Assembly: GCA_003707065.3 (NCBI GenBank)
Contig: PPXM03000012.1
Span: 309,927 to 373,926 of the forward strand
Length of the DNA stretch: 64,000 bases
Origin: Trigonopsis variabilis
Lineage: Eukaryota; Ascomycota; Trigonopsidomycetes; Trigonopsidales; Trigonopsidaceae
Reading direction: 5' to 3'
Shown here: positions 42,201 through 54,878 of the stretch, piece by piece
How positions within the stretch are numbered: position 1 is the first letter of the stretch
Layout of the letters: each line of letters begins with the position of its first letter
Notes under the pieces: generated by a model
Database searches by the model: none
Seen by the model: only the letters and a program-made list of their open reading frames with translations
Told to the model about the DNA's origin: nothing
Translations under genes and position numbers: made by a program

Positions 42201-45134
42201 CCTGATTGCGAGAACCATTTTGAGAGACAAGAGCTTGTGTCTCTTTGTCTTTTTCGCTCCCATTCGCATTTTCATCCTCATTTTCACTTCCTTTCTCTTC
42301 AGTCTCAGAGTCGGGCATAAAGTCGTTAAACCGAAATGGGCCAACAGAATCATCACCGTTGGCGACTGTCGAGCGAGAGAAAACCTCATGATCGGCAACC
42401 TCTCCTGTCTCTGCTGATGGGCTGAAAAGGTCATTGTCACTTGATTTCATATAGAAAGGGGCTGAAGAATCTGAATTATTAAATCCATGCACGGCATTAT
42501 CTGCAAACGTGACTCTTTTCGGAGACTTTGATTGTTTGCTGTTGATAGATGAAGGTCTGGATGACTTATCACCTCCATTAGGAATGAGACTCGCGTCTGA
42601 TGGGTGTTTCCGAGCAATTGATAGTTTTCTAATATCATGGCGGGGAGAAAAAGGATCGGCCGATAGAATAGTATGATCAATATTGAAGTTGAGGAAGTTA
42701 TCGGGATACTTTGGTGATGAAAAACTGTCATTAGGAGTCGACAAGATAACTTTAGGACGTGGGCTTCCAATAAAAGGTCTAGGAGAGCCTCGGGACCTTG
42801 AAAGAAGGCCGGCCTTCTTTTTTGGCGTCGACTGAGGGATGACGGCTAATGGTCCAGCCGTAACAGTGGGAGACGCAACAGCTGGAGCGCTGCCATTGCC
42901 AAACAAGGGGTTAGATCCAAAAGGATTGGAATCAATAGACGCCTGAAGTTGAGGGTTGTTATTGGAGCTCGTCGAAGATCCGAAATTAAGTCCTCCCATC
43001 GAGCCACTGGAACCCAGCTGAGGACCAGTCTGATTGTTGTTGGAAGTATTACCAAACGAGAAAGGAGAAGACTGGGCGGTATTTGTTTGATTTGAAAATA
43101 ATCCTCCAGATGTGGGGGTCGACGGCTTTGCTCCAAAGAGCGACGGCGTGGTATTCGTCGTATTGGTCTGGCCAAAACCAAACGCTGGTTTCGGAGCGTT
43201 GGCATTACTTGTATTTCCAAACAAGGACGGCGCAGCATTTGTAGTATTTTCAGCCGGCTTCGCTCCAAACAACCCAGTTCCTGAAGTTGTATTGCTCGCG
43301 GTGTTGCCAAACAGCGATCCGCCACTAGTATTGGCCGTGTTATTACTGCCAAAGCCAAATCCTCCAGAAGCAGGTTGATTTTGAGCTTGAGGTTGATTTT
43401 GATTGGCAGTATTGCCGAATCCAAATGCGGGTGTCGAAGAGGTGGTCGCAGTATTTCCACCAAAACTAAATCCGCCTGGCTTAGCACCAAATGTATTGTT
43501 GTTGGCGGTGGTATTAGTATTGCCAAATAACCCAGTTCCAGTAGCCGTATTGTTTGCCATATTTGACGTGTTTCCAAACATGCCTCCTCCCGTGGTGGAG
43601 GTGCCAGTGTTAGCTTGATTGTTGCCAAATAAGGACCCCCCAGAGCCTCCAAATCCAGGAGTCGTATTATTCTGCTGGCCAGCAGGAGAGGTGGTTGAAC
43701 TGCCAAACCCCGTCGCGGATCCAGCAGGGCGACCAAAACCGCCTAGACTGGTATTAGTTGTATTGTTTTGACCAAATGGGCTGGATCCGGTGTTTGCAGC
43801 ATTATTCTGACCAAATCCAAAACCAGTAGACGTGTTATTATTTTGACCAAACGACGATGTAGTCGGGTTGCTTTGACCAAAAACTGAACCCGTCTGAGTA
43901 GGAGCAGCTCCACCAAATAGGGATCCACCAGTATTTGTATTATTCTGTCCAAACATTGACGTTCCCGTGGCTGGCTTCTGGCCAAAAAGACTTCCTCCAG
44001 AGGGACTATTTTGACTACCAAAGGTGGATGATGCTCCAAATGGGCTATTAGACGTGGTTGCAGTCTGGTTATTACCAAACATGCCACTACCGGAAGTATT
44101 GGTTTGACCAAAAGGACTCGTATTAGACGTTGAAGCGCCAAACGAAGACCCAAACGCAGGTTTTGCGCCGAATGGGCTTCCTGTCGTGCCCGAAGCCGTC
44201 GCTCCCTGGCCCACTTTTCGACCTTGCAGATAGTCTTGCTCTCTGAGTTCCTCAAAAGAGTAGTTCTGGTATGGTTTCATACACGTAATGCTATGGTAGA
44301 TATTCGTGGTCGTTTTCGGGCCCTCCTTGAGAATCTCTTTGTGGGGCTCAAAAGGAACAGCGCCAGTGCCTTGGTTAGGAGGAGGATTTGCCGATCCAAA
44401 CGTGGACGACAAGCCGTTGGTGGTATTCGTATTGGCTCCGCTACCAAACAACCCTCCTCCTGATTGGCTTGTTCCAAACGTCGAGGTAGCTGGCTTAGCT
44501 CCTCCAAACAAACTTGAGCCCGTGTTGGCAGTATTGTTTTGCCCAAACACAGAGCCTCCCGACGGGTTATTCTGACCAAATGCATTCGATGAAGAACCAA
44601 AGGAAGATCCGAATCCTGAGGTCTGGTTAGCGGTGGTATTGGCATTTGAACCAAACATTCCGCCCCCAGAATTATTCTGACTCCCAAATGGTGACCCACT
44701 CGTCGATGATCCAAAAGCGGGAGTTTTGTTTTGTCCTAGATAGTTAGTACATGATCACACTCCAATCATAACGCCAGTAAAATGAGTACGAATACCCAAA
44801 ACATGTTATCCAGCTCAATCATTCCTTCCTCAAAAAGGGAATTGCTCTGGTCAATCGATAAGCCGAAAGTATCCAAGCCATATACTTGTCTCTCTTGAAA
44901 CCTCCCTTCCCATCCATCATCCAATGACTTACCGAATGCACTGTTTGAACTCTGGCCAAATAACGATCCACCCAACTTATTCTGTTGCTGGCCGAATCCT
45001 CCTCCAAAAGTGTTATTCTGTTGTTGTGATCCAAACGTCGCACCGGAGTTCTGACCAAATAAAGAACCAGAATTATTATTCCTGTTATTCTGTCCAAATC
45101 CACCAAACGAGTTATTATTTGACGCCCCAAACAT
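39286..45134 (-). CDS. NUP145: NUP98-NUP96-type nucleoporin precursor (Nup145), self-cleaving
   Basis: One gene in four exons: 44933-45134, 41083-44735, 40886-41038 and 39286-40848 (introns 197, 44 and 37 nt), 1856 residues. The N-terminal ~630 residues are FG/GLFG repeats that form the pore's permeability barrier. At about 200-240 sits a GLEBS motif (TTTNIYHSITCMKPYQNYSF, then EELREQDYL) that binds Gle2/Rae1. The autoproteolytic domain ends in KHF-STWG: cleavage between Phe and Ser near residue 1093 (about base 41661) would free an N-terminal FG nucleoporin and a ~764-residue Nup145C/Nup96. The latter, in the last exons, is an alpha-solenoid and a member of the Y-complex scaffold. A frame search shows three separate proteins; the two short downstream introns join them in phase with VFAPDNRLLCLGPLSL in the linking exon. 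It is divergent from CDC31 over about 180 bp. Confidence 0.95.
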
Positions 45135-45312
45135 CTTGAGTGGCTTTTTCCACTGTGGGCTGGGTCTCTTGTAGCCTCTGGACAAAAAATATCAGAACAA
45201 AGCTGCCACTTTCTGCCTCAATCTGGTTGTCATGCCAACGATCCGCGTCGCGTCACTGCGATCCCCTGGGCTTGTGCTTGATTGCAAACAGACCCAGCTT
45301 GATAAGTTGACG

Positions 45313-45943
45313 ATGTATAATTCTGCTGGTGATAAGAGTATTCAACGGCGACGAGCCCTGCGGCCTCCTGCAAACTCCTCTTCAACCCGTCCTGCCGCCC
45401 CTCATGAGCTTACCGACGAGCAGAAGAATGAGATTAAGGAAGCTGTGAGTATATCCTGAGGCTATTGCCACTGTTGAGCATGACTGACTGGTTTCTTAGT
45501 TTAACTTGTTTGACATGGATAATGACGGCTGCTTAGATTATCACGAGCTAAAGGTGAGAGGAGCGCAGTATAGGACTGTGGACTGACTTGATTAGGTCGC
45601 CATGAGAGCTCTGGGATTCGACGCGCAGAAACCAGAGGTGCTGGCCATATTACGGGAGAATGACCGAGAAGGACTACGATTAATCACTTTTGAGGATTTC
45701 CAGCGGGTGATGGGAGAAAAGATCCTCGCCCGAGATCCTTTGGATGAAATTCGACGAGCCTTTGCCCTGTTTGATGAGGACAACACTGGTAAAATCAGTT
45801 TCAAGAACCTCAAGAAGGTGGCCAAGGAGCTGGGGGAGAACATTGACGACGAGGAACTACAGGCGATGATTGATGAGTTTGATCTTGACCAAGATGGAGA
45901 AATTAATGAAGAGGAATTCATCGCCATCTGTTCCGAACATTGA
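45313..45943 (+). CDS. CDC31: Centrin
   Basis: Calcium-binding EF-hand protein of the spindle pole body half-bridge, also in mRNA export and DNA repair complexes. Exons 45313-45444, 45500-45553 and 45596-45943 (introns 55 and 42 nt) give 177 residues. Four EF-hands: [18 protein letters not shown] has a full calcium loop, the second is degenerate ([14 protein letters not shown]), the third [14 protein letters not shown] and the fourth [16 protein letters not shown] are good. The basic N-terminus (RRRALRPP) is typical. The 54-nt middle exon codes for the first EF-hand loop alone. Confidence 0.96.
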
Positions 45944-46048
45944 CCGTGTAAACTAGCAAACCGGGTAAGGCTGTATCTCTACTGTCGTAGGCTCATAGAG
46001 CCAATTCACTCTAATTCTTCTTATTATAAACACAAAACTAGTACCTTT

Positions 46049-48650
46049 CTATTGGAAGCTCTCCGTTAAGAGATCCCGGAACGAAAAAGGCGCATATGCA
46101 ATGCCATCGCCGATGAAGAACTTGGACATGGCTTCGACCCAGTGGAGACGGAGAGAATGCAAGAGAGCACTAGTGCCTTCCATGATAACCAGAATCACCA
46201 CGGTTAGCGTAAACCACATGGTGAAGGTAAATACAGTCATAATGACACCAATGGCTCCCGTTTTTCCAAACGACGCTCCAAGAGTCATGCTCCAAAGGAC
46301 TTGGGAAAGCTGAGAATGCGCGAGCGACAAGGCCCAAAGACGGAGATAGGATGCGGTATGCGAGACACAGTTCAAACAGAATTCAATCGTATGGATGATT
46401 TGATGGATCATAACCTCGCCAAACTCGAAATGCTCCTCCTGCTCCATCTCGTCGCTGGCAATGGCTGCTGTGACGGCGTCCTCCTCTCCATTCAGATCCT
46501 GATATCCTAGAGCCCTATTTTTAGAATGATACCATCGCAAATATAATGGCTTCACTAGTAATAGCCACGGCACACAGACAAAGGCAATCAGAAGGAGGAT
46601 GACTTGGACGGTGGCCTGGCCAGCGTAGAGTTGTTCATCCACAGTTCCAGGGCTCAGGAACATGTTTATAAGCATATTCAATAACCCAGGAGCAGTCTTT
46701 CCTTTTCCAATCCAATCCACTGACCATTTGTACACGATTGTCAAAGACAAGTAGCCAAAGATGCTCTGCATAAACAACAATCCAGGAATGAAATTACCGA
46801 TAATATCAATCTTGGAGTTGAAAAAGCGAAAATTAACCAACGAAAGGAATAGACTGTAAGTCATATGGATGAATCCAATAAGAATAGACAACTTCATCTT
46901 GTAGGAATTAGTGAACAAAAGGTTATTGTCAGTTCCATGCCAAGCTGGATCTAATCCAATCGCATAGACTCCAGTTTGGTGCGCTTCAATAGTGTCGCCT
47001 GGATTCCACGACTCGGGCCATTCCCATCCAGACTTGAAAATTGCCATAGACCGAGAGAAAAGATCGTTGTAGATGAAGCCCGTGTACATTGAGAAAGCTC
47101 CCATTAAAAGAAGCATGTATCTTCCACTGTAGGCCATATCAAAGATCTCGTTTCTGTCAATCTTGGCCAGTTTTTTCTCGTAGAGAACCATCAGTAAAGA
47201 CGATAGAAACATGATAAAGCCGTGACCCAAATCGCCAAACATGATGGCAAACATGAAAGGAAAGGTAATAATAGTGGCTAGACCAGGATTGACTTCCTGG
47301 TACTTTGAGGTGCCGTAGGCATCGATAATCGACTGGAAGGCCGACGTAAATTTATTGGTTCGATGGAAGGTTGGAGGAGTTTTATTGGTGCGGAGCTCGT
47401 TCAAAACAAACGGCATTTGAGTTCCAGCTCTTTCGGTGACTTCGCGGAGCGTGCTTTGAATCATTGGAATCTCGTCCTTTGGGCACCAGCCTTCGGCAAT
47501 CAAGCATTTTCTGGCTTGACCTTCTTCATCATTGAGACTTCCACTTTCCTGGTTGAACAGGTTCAATGCCGAGTAGATTGCTTTTTCTTTCCGCACCATG
47601 ACGATCCATGATTCAAGCTGGTCAGCAACCAATCGCAGCTCAGAAACTAACGTGGCTCTTGTATTATCCAAAACAGAGGTGATATCGTCAATTGCGTTAT
47701 TGACCTCGTTAATCTGATCTCGTCGTAGATTGGAATCGTCGTCAACCTGATAGAGGTTGGCTCCTAGAGACTCGGCGATCTTTCGAACTTTGGCCACCAA
47801 TTCCTTGCCATGAGCAAACACCAAAAACACATTCTTCTCTCTGGATTCCAGAGTCTTGGGGTCCTGGATTGGTTCTGGAATATCAACCTGGTTCATCAAG
47901 AGATTGCCCCTCAGAGCTCTCCAGAGAATCCGCTCCAAAACACCAACTCGATCTCGATCGATTACTCCAGCCACGTATCCCACATTCATTAACGAAAATC
48001 CAGCATCAGGGCCAGTCTCAGCTGCATGCTCGACATCCTGAAGGAGGGGAGCGTTATCCGAGTCGTTTGACACTCGTAGATCCTGCGCTTGGGTATGGGC
48101 CGAGCTGAAGAAGACAGACGATTCTTGCAGCGCATATCGCGATTCCAAGAGCTCGACGTATCGTCTAAGAAGAGTCTCATATGATTCATTAAGCTGCTTT
48201 ATTCGCTCTTCAAGCCGCTGGGTTCTATCGGCCAGTAGTTCCATTTCGGACGGATTGCCAGCGACTTGGATAACCGCATCATCGGGAAGAAGGTTGTATC
48301 GAAAGCCTGCTTTTTCTATTTGGGAGATGAAATATCCTATTGTGTCAGTTCCACGCCATTCCCTTCACAGCTTACTCAATTGCCGTTCAACATTATCGAG
48401 TCGTCGGATATTAGCAACATATGGTCGCTGGAAAGTATTCACATCGGCGTTAAGATCCCGAAATTGAATAGATCCCAATTCACCCAGAGCAGCTAAAGGT
48501 CAGTAACCTCAGCTGAGCCCACTCACCTGTAATATCGCGATTAATTTCGGTTGGGATATATAACTGGATAAGAGACATATCCGCAGAGCCTGCAATTAAT
48601 ATCATTCACCTCCACGACATACGGAAGAACGCCTCCTGTTTGCCAGACAT
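46049..48650 (-). CDS. VPH1: Vacuolar H+-ATPase V0 subunit a
   Basis: Subunit a forms the proton half-channels of the V-ATPase in vacuole or Golgi membranes. Four exons: 48623-48650 (28 nt), 48527-48589, 48376-48492 and 46049-48336, introns 33, 34 and 39 nt; 831 residues (yeast Vph1 840). Splicing restores [29 protein letters not shown] and [13 protein letters not shown], the conserved start of the family. The cytosolic N-terminal half has a coiled coil; the C-terminal half has about eight membrane segments. [16 protein letters not shown] contains the essential Arg that exchanges protons with the c-ring. The divergent start of the SET gene lies 179 bp away. Only one subunit a gene is seen here, so Vph1 versus Stv1 cannot be told. 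Confidence 0.96.
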
Positions 48651-48829
48651 GGTGGCTTGGGACGTAGGGAGGAAGTGAGGTACAGGTGTCGGAGCCCTTG
48701 GTTACCACGAGGTTGCTACCAATTAGCGGCACAAACCTGACAGACGGTCAGTATACTAGTTACTATGCGGGGACAGCATTTACTTTCGATAGTTTATCAC
48801 AAGAGGGACGGTCTAGAGAGTCGAACCAA

Positions 48830-50386
48830 ATGAGCGCAGATGATGCTATGGTGCGGTGGCAGGCATTAGTTGACTGGGGAACACATAATGGTGGTTTTAT
48901 TGATCCAAATGTTTACGTTAAATGGTCAGATCAGCAAGGCTATTGCCTGTTTGCCAGTCGAGACCTTGGTCCGTCTAAAATCATATACTGTCCAAAGGCG
49001 TTAGCTATCTCATACGATAAATCCCAGGACCTCTTTGGCGAGTTTTATTCAAGGTTCAAAACTCCCACAATCGCTCTCAAGACTTTTCTCTGCATTCAGA
49101 AGCTGGACAGCGACAGCTTCTTTCGGCCTTATTTGGACAGTTTGCCTAGTGATCTCAGTTCTATACCAATTTGCTACAATGACAAAGACCTAGACTACAT
49201 TAAGCCCCGATACTTATATGGCAGTCTCGCCGTTCGACTTGACGACCTAAGGAATGAATATGAGGGTATGATCCAAAGTTTCAATGATACAAATGCTTTT
49301 AGAATCAAGGAAATAACATGGCAAGACTATCGATGGGCTACTGCGGTCTTCTCTAGTCGATCTTTCCTCTCGTCCATTCTCCCTGGCCAAAACCATAGTG
49401 ATCCTAGCCCTGTGTTGCTTCCCTTGATTGATATTTTGAACCACTCGCCCCAAACACCTATAACATGGATCTCGGAACCTGATGGAGTCTCAATCGAATG
49501 CCAGAGTGTCCCTTCTGGCCATCAGATATACAATAATTACGGCCCAAAGAGCAATGAAGAACTACTCATGGGGTATGGCTTTTGCTTACCAGAAAACGCC
49601 TTTGATTTCGTCACTCTTAAGTTCTCAAATCATCAATTTCATCTATATAAGGATGGAAAGCTTCCTCAGGAGCTCATAGATACAGTCGGCCAGATAATTT
49701 CTAGCCAGCCTTATGCTCCTGTGGGCACGGCATTGAGGGTCCACGTCTTATTAGCAATCTCGAATGCCTTGGACTCGTTGAAATCAAGAATGTCGCTCGA
49801 TCCAAAGAAATCTCCGGTAAATATTAACCAGGTAAACTGCGATATCTGTTGTCAATCACAGTTTACCATTGTCACGAATGCATTGGAATGCACTTGGAAA
49901 CTACTCTTGGAAACCCTGGGAGGCTCTGGAGATTTGAAGATTACCAAGCCCGAGACGAACGTGGCTTTCTTTGACGACCTATGTCATTCGCTCGATTCTT
50001 CGCCAAATATAGTGTCTATTTTCACGATTGGCCGATTACTAGGACCAGAACTTGAAGACGTGCTCGCGAGGCTTGGCTGGCAAGACTTGGAGTCCATCAC
50101 AGAACAAGAGTCCCAGGAGGAACTGTTCACGCTAGCCCTTGCCTATGTGTTAACGAAAAAGGCAGACAGCGATCTTTTTCCTTGGTTGTCCAGTCTGAAC
50201 CATACCTCATCGCCGGATGAAATGGCTGAATACTGGGCTCAGAATGCTCCCAATATTTTCACCGACACTCAACCCGGAGATTGGACTCCAGAACAGATAG
50301 CATGGGCTAGGGATATTGTGGATAAGTATGGCTTTGCTGTTCCTGGAACGTCCCCGAGATTATTCGTCTTCAAAGAGCCTTTTTAA
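48830..50386 (+). CDS. RKM1: SET-domain lysine methyltransferase, Rkm1-like
   Basis: A 518-residue protein of the split-SET, Rubisco-LSMT-like family whose yeast members methylate ribosomal proteins. The frame is open further upstream but has no ATG there, so the start is MSADDAMVRWQALVDWGTHN, which begins directly with the family's N-terminal helix. SET-N: GYCLFASRDLGPSKIIYCPK; an inserted helical region; then LLPLIDILNHSPQTPITW with the S-adenosylmethionine-binding NHS motif, and IYNNYGPKSNEELLMGYGF with the catalytic Tyr. A Rubis-substrate-binding helical C-terminal half follows. The exact substrate (Rkm1-type Rpl23 versus another) is inferred from general similarity only. Confidence 0.85.
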   Translation: MSADDAMVRWQALVDWGTHNGGFIDPNVYVKWSDQQGYCLFASRDLGPSKIIYCPKALAISYDKSQDLFGEFYSRFKTPTIALKTFLCIQKLDSDSFFRPYLDSLPSDLSSIPICYNDKDLDYIKPRYLYGSLAVRLDDLRNEYEGMIQSFNDTNAFRIKEITWQDYRWATAVFSSRSFLSSILPGQNHSDPSPVLLPLIDILNHSPQTPITWISEPDGVSIECQSVPSGHQIYNNYGPKSNEELLMGYGFCLPENAFDFVTLKFSNHQFHLYKDGKLPQELIDTVGQIISSQPYAPVGTALRVHVLLAISNALDSLKSRMSLDPKKSPVNINQVNCDICCQSQFTIVTNALECTWKLLLETLGGSGDLKITKPETNVAFFDDLCHSLDSSPNIVSIFTIGRLLGPELEDVLARLGWQDLESITEQESQEELFTLALAYVLTKKADSDLFPWLSSLNHTSSPDEMAEYWAQNAPNIFTDTQPGDWTPEQIAWARDIVDKYGFAVPGTSPRLFVFKEPF

Positions 50387-50721
50387 TAGAGGTGTAACAC
50401 ATCAATGTATTATAGAAAAGAAACTGGATGCCATATTGTTTATGATTAACGAAGCGTGACTCTAATGCTTGCTAACTAGATTAGACAAAGGAAAGAGCGT
50501 CTTGCTTAAGGTAGTCAGTCTACTTACTGACAATGCTCTCATCGCAGAAACGGGTATCAACATTCTACGAAGCTTTCAAATTCCTGTGTAGTAAAAATCA
50601 GCAACCTATTTGAGCCGCCAGCTCAGGTCCAAGTGAATCGGTATCGTCTGGCTGACATGCGGAGCAGCTTGTCCCAGCAACTCTTTTCGGGTAACGGTTG
50701 GGAGAAAATTTCCAATTCACC
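50387..50721. other. Intergenic, MAK11 promoter side
   Basis: About 335 bp between the SET gene stop and the MAK11 ATG. The MAK11 frame is open a little further upstream but without ATG. No other feature seen. Confidence 0.5.
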
Positions 50722-51771
50722 ATGTCCAAGCGCAAAAGAGAAGGAATTCAGTTTCGAGTCATTGCTGGTTCCTATGAACATCATCTGCAATGTCAAGAAG
50801 TCGTCTTGCCCGAAGGTGTCTTTACTCCTGTTTTTCATTTTACTGCACATTCGGCCTCGATTCGATGTCTCGCGACTGCTCACCGATATCTGGCGTCTGG
50901 AGGCAATGATGAACATATCCGCTTATATGATCTCAAGAAGAGAAAGGAACTGGGAACGTTAGACGGCCATACGGGATCTGTCACCTCTTTAGAGTTTACT
51001 CACTCTGGCAAATGGCTAGTTAGTGGAGGTGAGGATGGAAAATTAATCGTTTGGAGAACAAAAGACTGGGAATGCCTGATCCAGATAAATGGACACAAAG
51101 AGGGGATCAATGATTTGAGCATTCACCCCTCGGATCGGATTGCTTTGACTGTTGGCAGGGACAAGAAGTTAATGTTATGGAACTTGATGGCTGGAAAACG
51201 GGCTGCTCAACTCAAGTTGGACAAGTCTAAAGGTATAGGAGAGCCTTTGCAGGTCTGCTGGTCTCTCAATGGTGACCATTATATAGTGGGATGGACCCTT
51301 TCAGCGTCTATCTTTGACCGTGAAGCAAAAACTCTCAACAAAATAGAATTCAAATCCCCTCTGCAACGTCTAAGATATGTTTCAGTAATCGTCGATGGAA
51401 CTTCAAAACAAGTAATTGTCTCGTGTCACTCCGATGGGTCTGTGCTAGTCTTTGAAGATCCCAGCGAGAAACCCATCAAGCTTTTTGCAAGGAGATCAAG
51501 ACTGAAAGGCTTTGCAGTTCTAGACCAGGACGACACGACCTATCTATCGACTGTCTCTTCAGATGGAGAAATCACCATCTGGAGCCTGTCGGACAGTCTC
51601 GCCCACCCGGACACAGCTAAGCCAGTCGCAGTTCGATCGCCGACCGAGGAACGGCTAAACTGTTGTATAATGGTCCCTGATTCTGTCGAAAAGGCAGAGA
51701 CTATGAAACCTCGCATGAAAACGGAGAACATAGAAACAGACCTCTCGGCATCCGAATCGGAGGCAGAGTGA
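50722..51771 (+). CDS. MAK11: WD40 ribosome biogenesis factor Mak11
   Basis: A 349-residue WD-repeat protein like yeast Mak11 and human PAK1IP1, needed for 60S subunit assembly in the nucleolus. Start is MSKRKREGIQFRVIAGSYEH, the family's usual basic beginning. Blades include YLASGGNDEHIRLYDL, WLVSGGEDGKLIVW and ALTVGRDKKLMLWNLMAGKR, then YIVGWTLSASIFD and TVSSDGEITIWSL. It ends in an acidic Ser/Glu tail. Intronless. It is convergent with DED1. Confidence 0.93.
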   Translation: MSKRKREGIQFRVIAGSYEHHLQCQEVVLPEGVFTPVFHFTAHSASIRCLATAHRYLASGGNDEHIRLYDLKKRKELGTLDGHTGSVTSLEFTHSGKWLVSGGEDGKLIVWRTKDWECLIQINGHKEGINDLSIHPSDRIALTVGRDKKLMLWNLMAGKRAAQLKLDKSKGIGEPLQVCWSLNGDHYIVGWTLSASIFDREAKTLNKIEFKSPLQRLRYVSVIVDGTSKQVIVSCHSDGSVLVFEDPSEKPIKLFARRSRLKGFAVLDQDDTTYLSTVSSDGEITIWSLSDSLAHPDTAKPVAVRSPTEERLNCCIMVPDSVEKAETMKPRMKTENIETDLSASESEAE

Positions 51772-52201
51772 TATGTATATTAGTTTAAAAACTGACAAGT
51801 CTACGCAACGCAAATTCTGTATCAACCCATCCTTTTCCTATACACAAAAATTCACCGGCCCCGGAAACTCACTCGCACGAACTTATGCTAGAAATTAAAC
51901 CAGCCCATTCCTCTATAATTTCTCTATGCCTGTATTCCCTCGTCATCTGCGCAATCTCAACTCAGCCCAGCGTTCACTCTAGCACTCCTCCATCACATCG
52001 CCGGCCCGACTTGACAACGATAAAATACAACCAATCCCGTGCGTGAGCATGAGGACAGTAAAATATAACGAACCAACCCTTCAAAGTGATCCTATGAAAC
52101 GAGGAAAAGGAAAAGTATCTTACTTTTATCTTCCCTGCAAACCCGTCATTGCAACTTCTCTCCACTCCCACAAGCCAAACGAATGCTTATCTTAAGCGAC
52201 T
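51772..52201. other. Long convergent intergenic, MAK11 and DED1 3' ends
   Basis: About 430 bp between two stop codons, longer than other convergent gaps here (under 300 bp). It probably holds long 3' UTRs, likely of DED1. No gene or RNA recognised. Confidence 0.45.
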
Positions 52202-54390
<2,189 letters not shown>

Positions 54391-54878
54391 TTTCGTATCT
54401 TATAGGACTGTTCTCTGATCTTTCAGTAAGATTCTTTGTCCTAATTTCCAGAGGATACTGATACGTCAAAAAAAGAAAATTTTTGCTGCTTTTAAAAGTG
54501 ATATGGCAACCGTTTTAGTAACCGTTACAAAATGGCTATTTCCAGTATATTCGGTTGTCGCTTCATGTCTTTCCTGTGGCGATGCCACCGGTGAATTGGA
54601 GGTTGACTTGTATCGAATAATTCACCCCCAGACACAAAGTCTATGTCTGCGTTCCGTCCTATCCGCCAATGGATATTATGGAATATTCAACGTGACTATC
54701 TAGCCTAATTATGCTAAAATGGAATACGCCCTTTGTCTACTGTTTTAGAGGTCCTCGATCCGGTTGTAGCTGATCTTATGATCCTGCTGGCATCATAGCA
54801 GTCATTACGCAGTACGTTGGAGCCTCTTCTTGAATATACCCACCTATCATACATTTAGTAATATACATGAATTCATTG
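54391..54878. other. DED1 promoter region
   Basis: About 490 bp between the DED1 start and EAF1 stop. A 66-residue frame at 54503-54703 on the plus strand has no support. No other feature seen. Confidence 0.5.
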
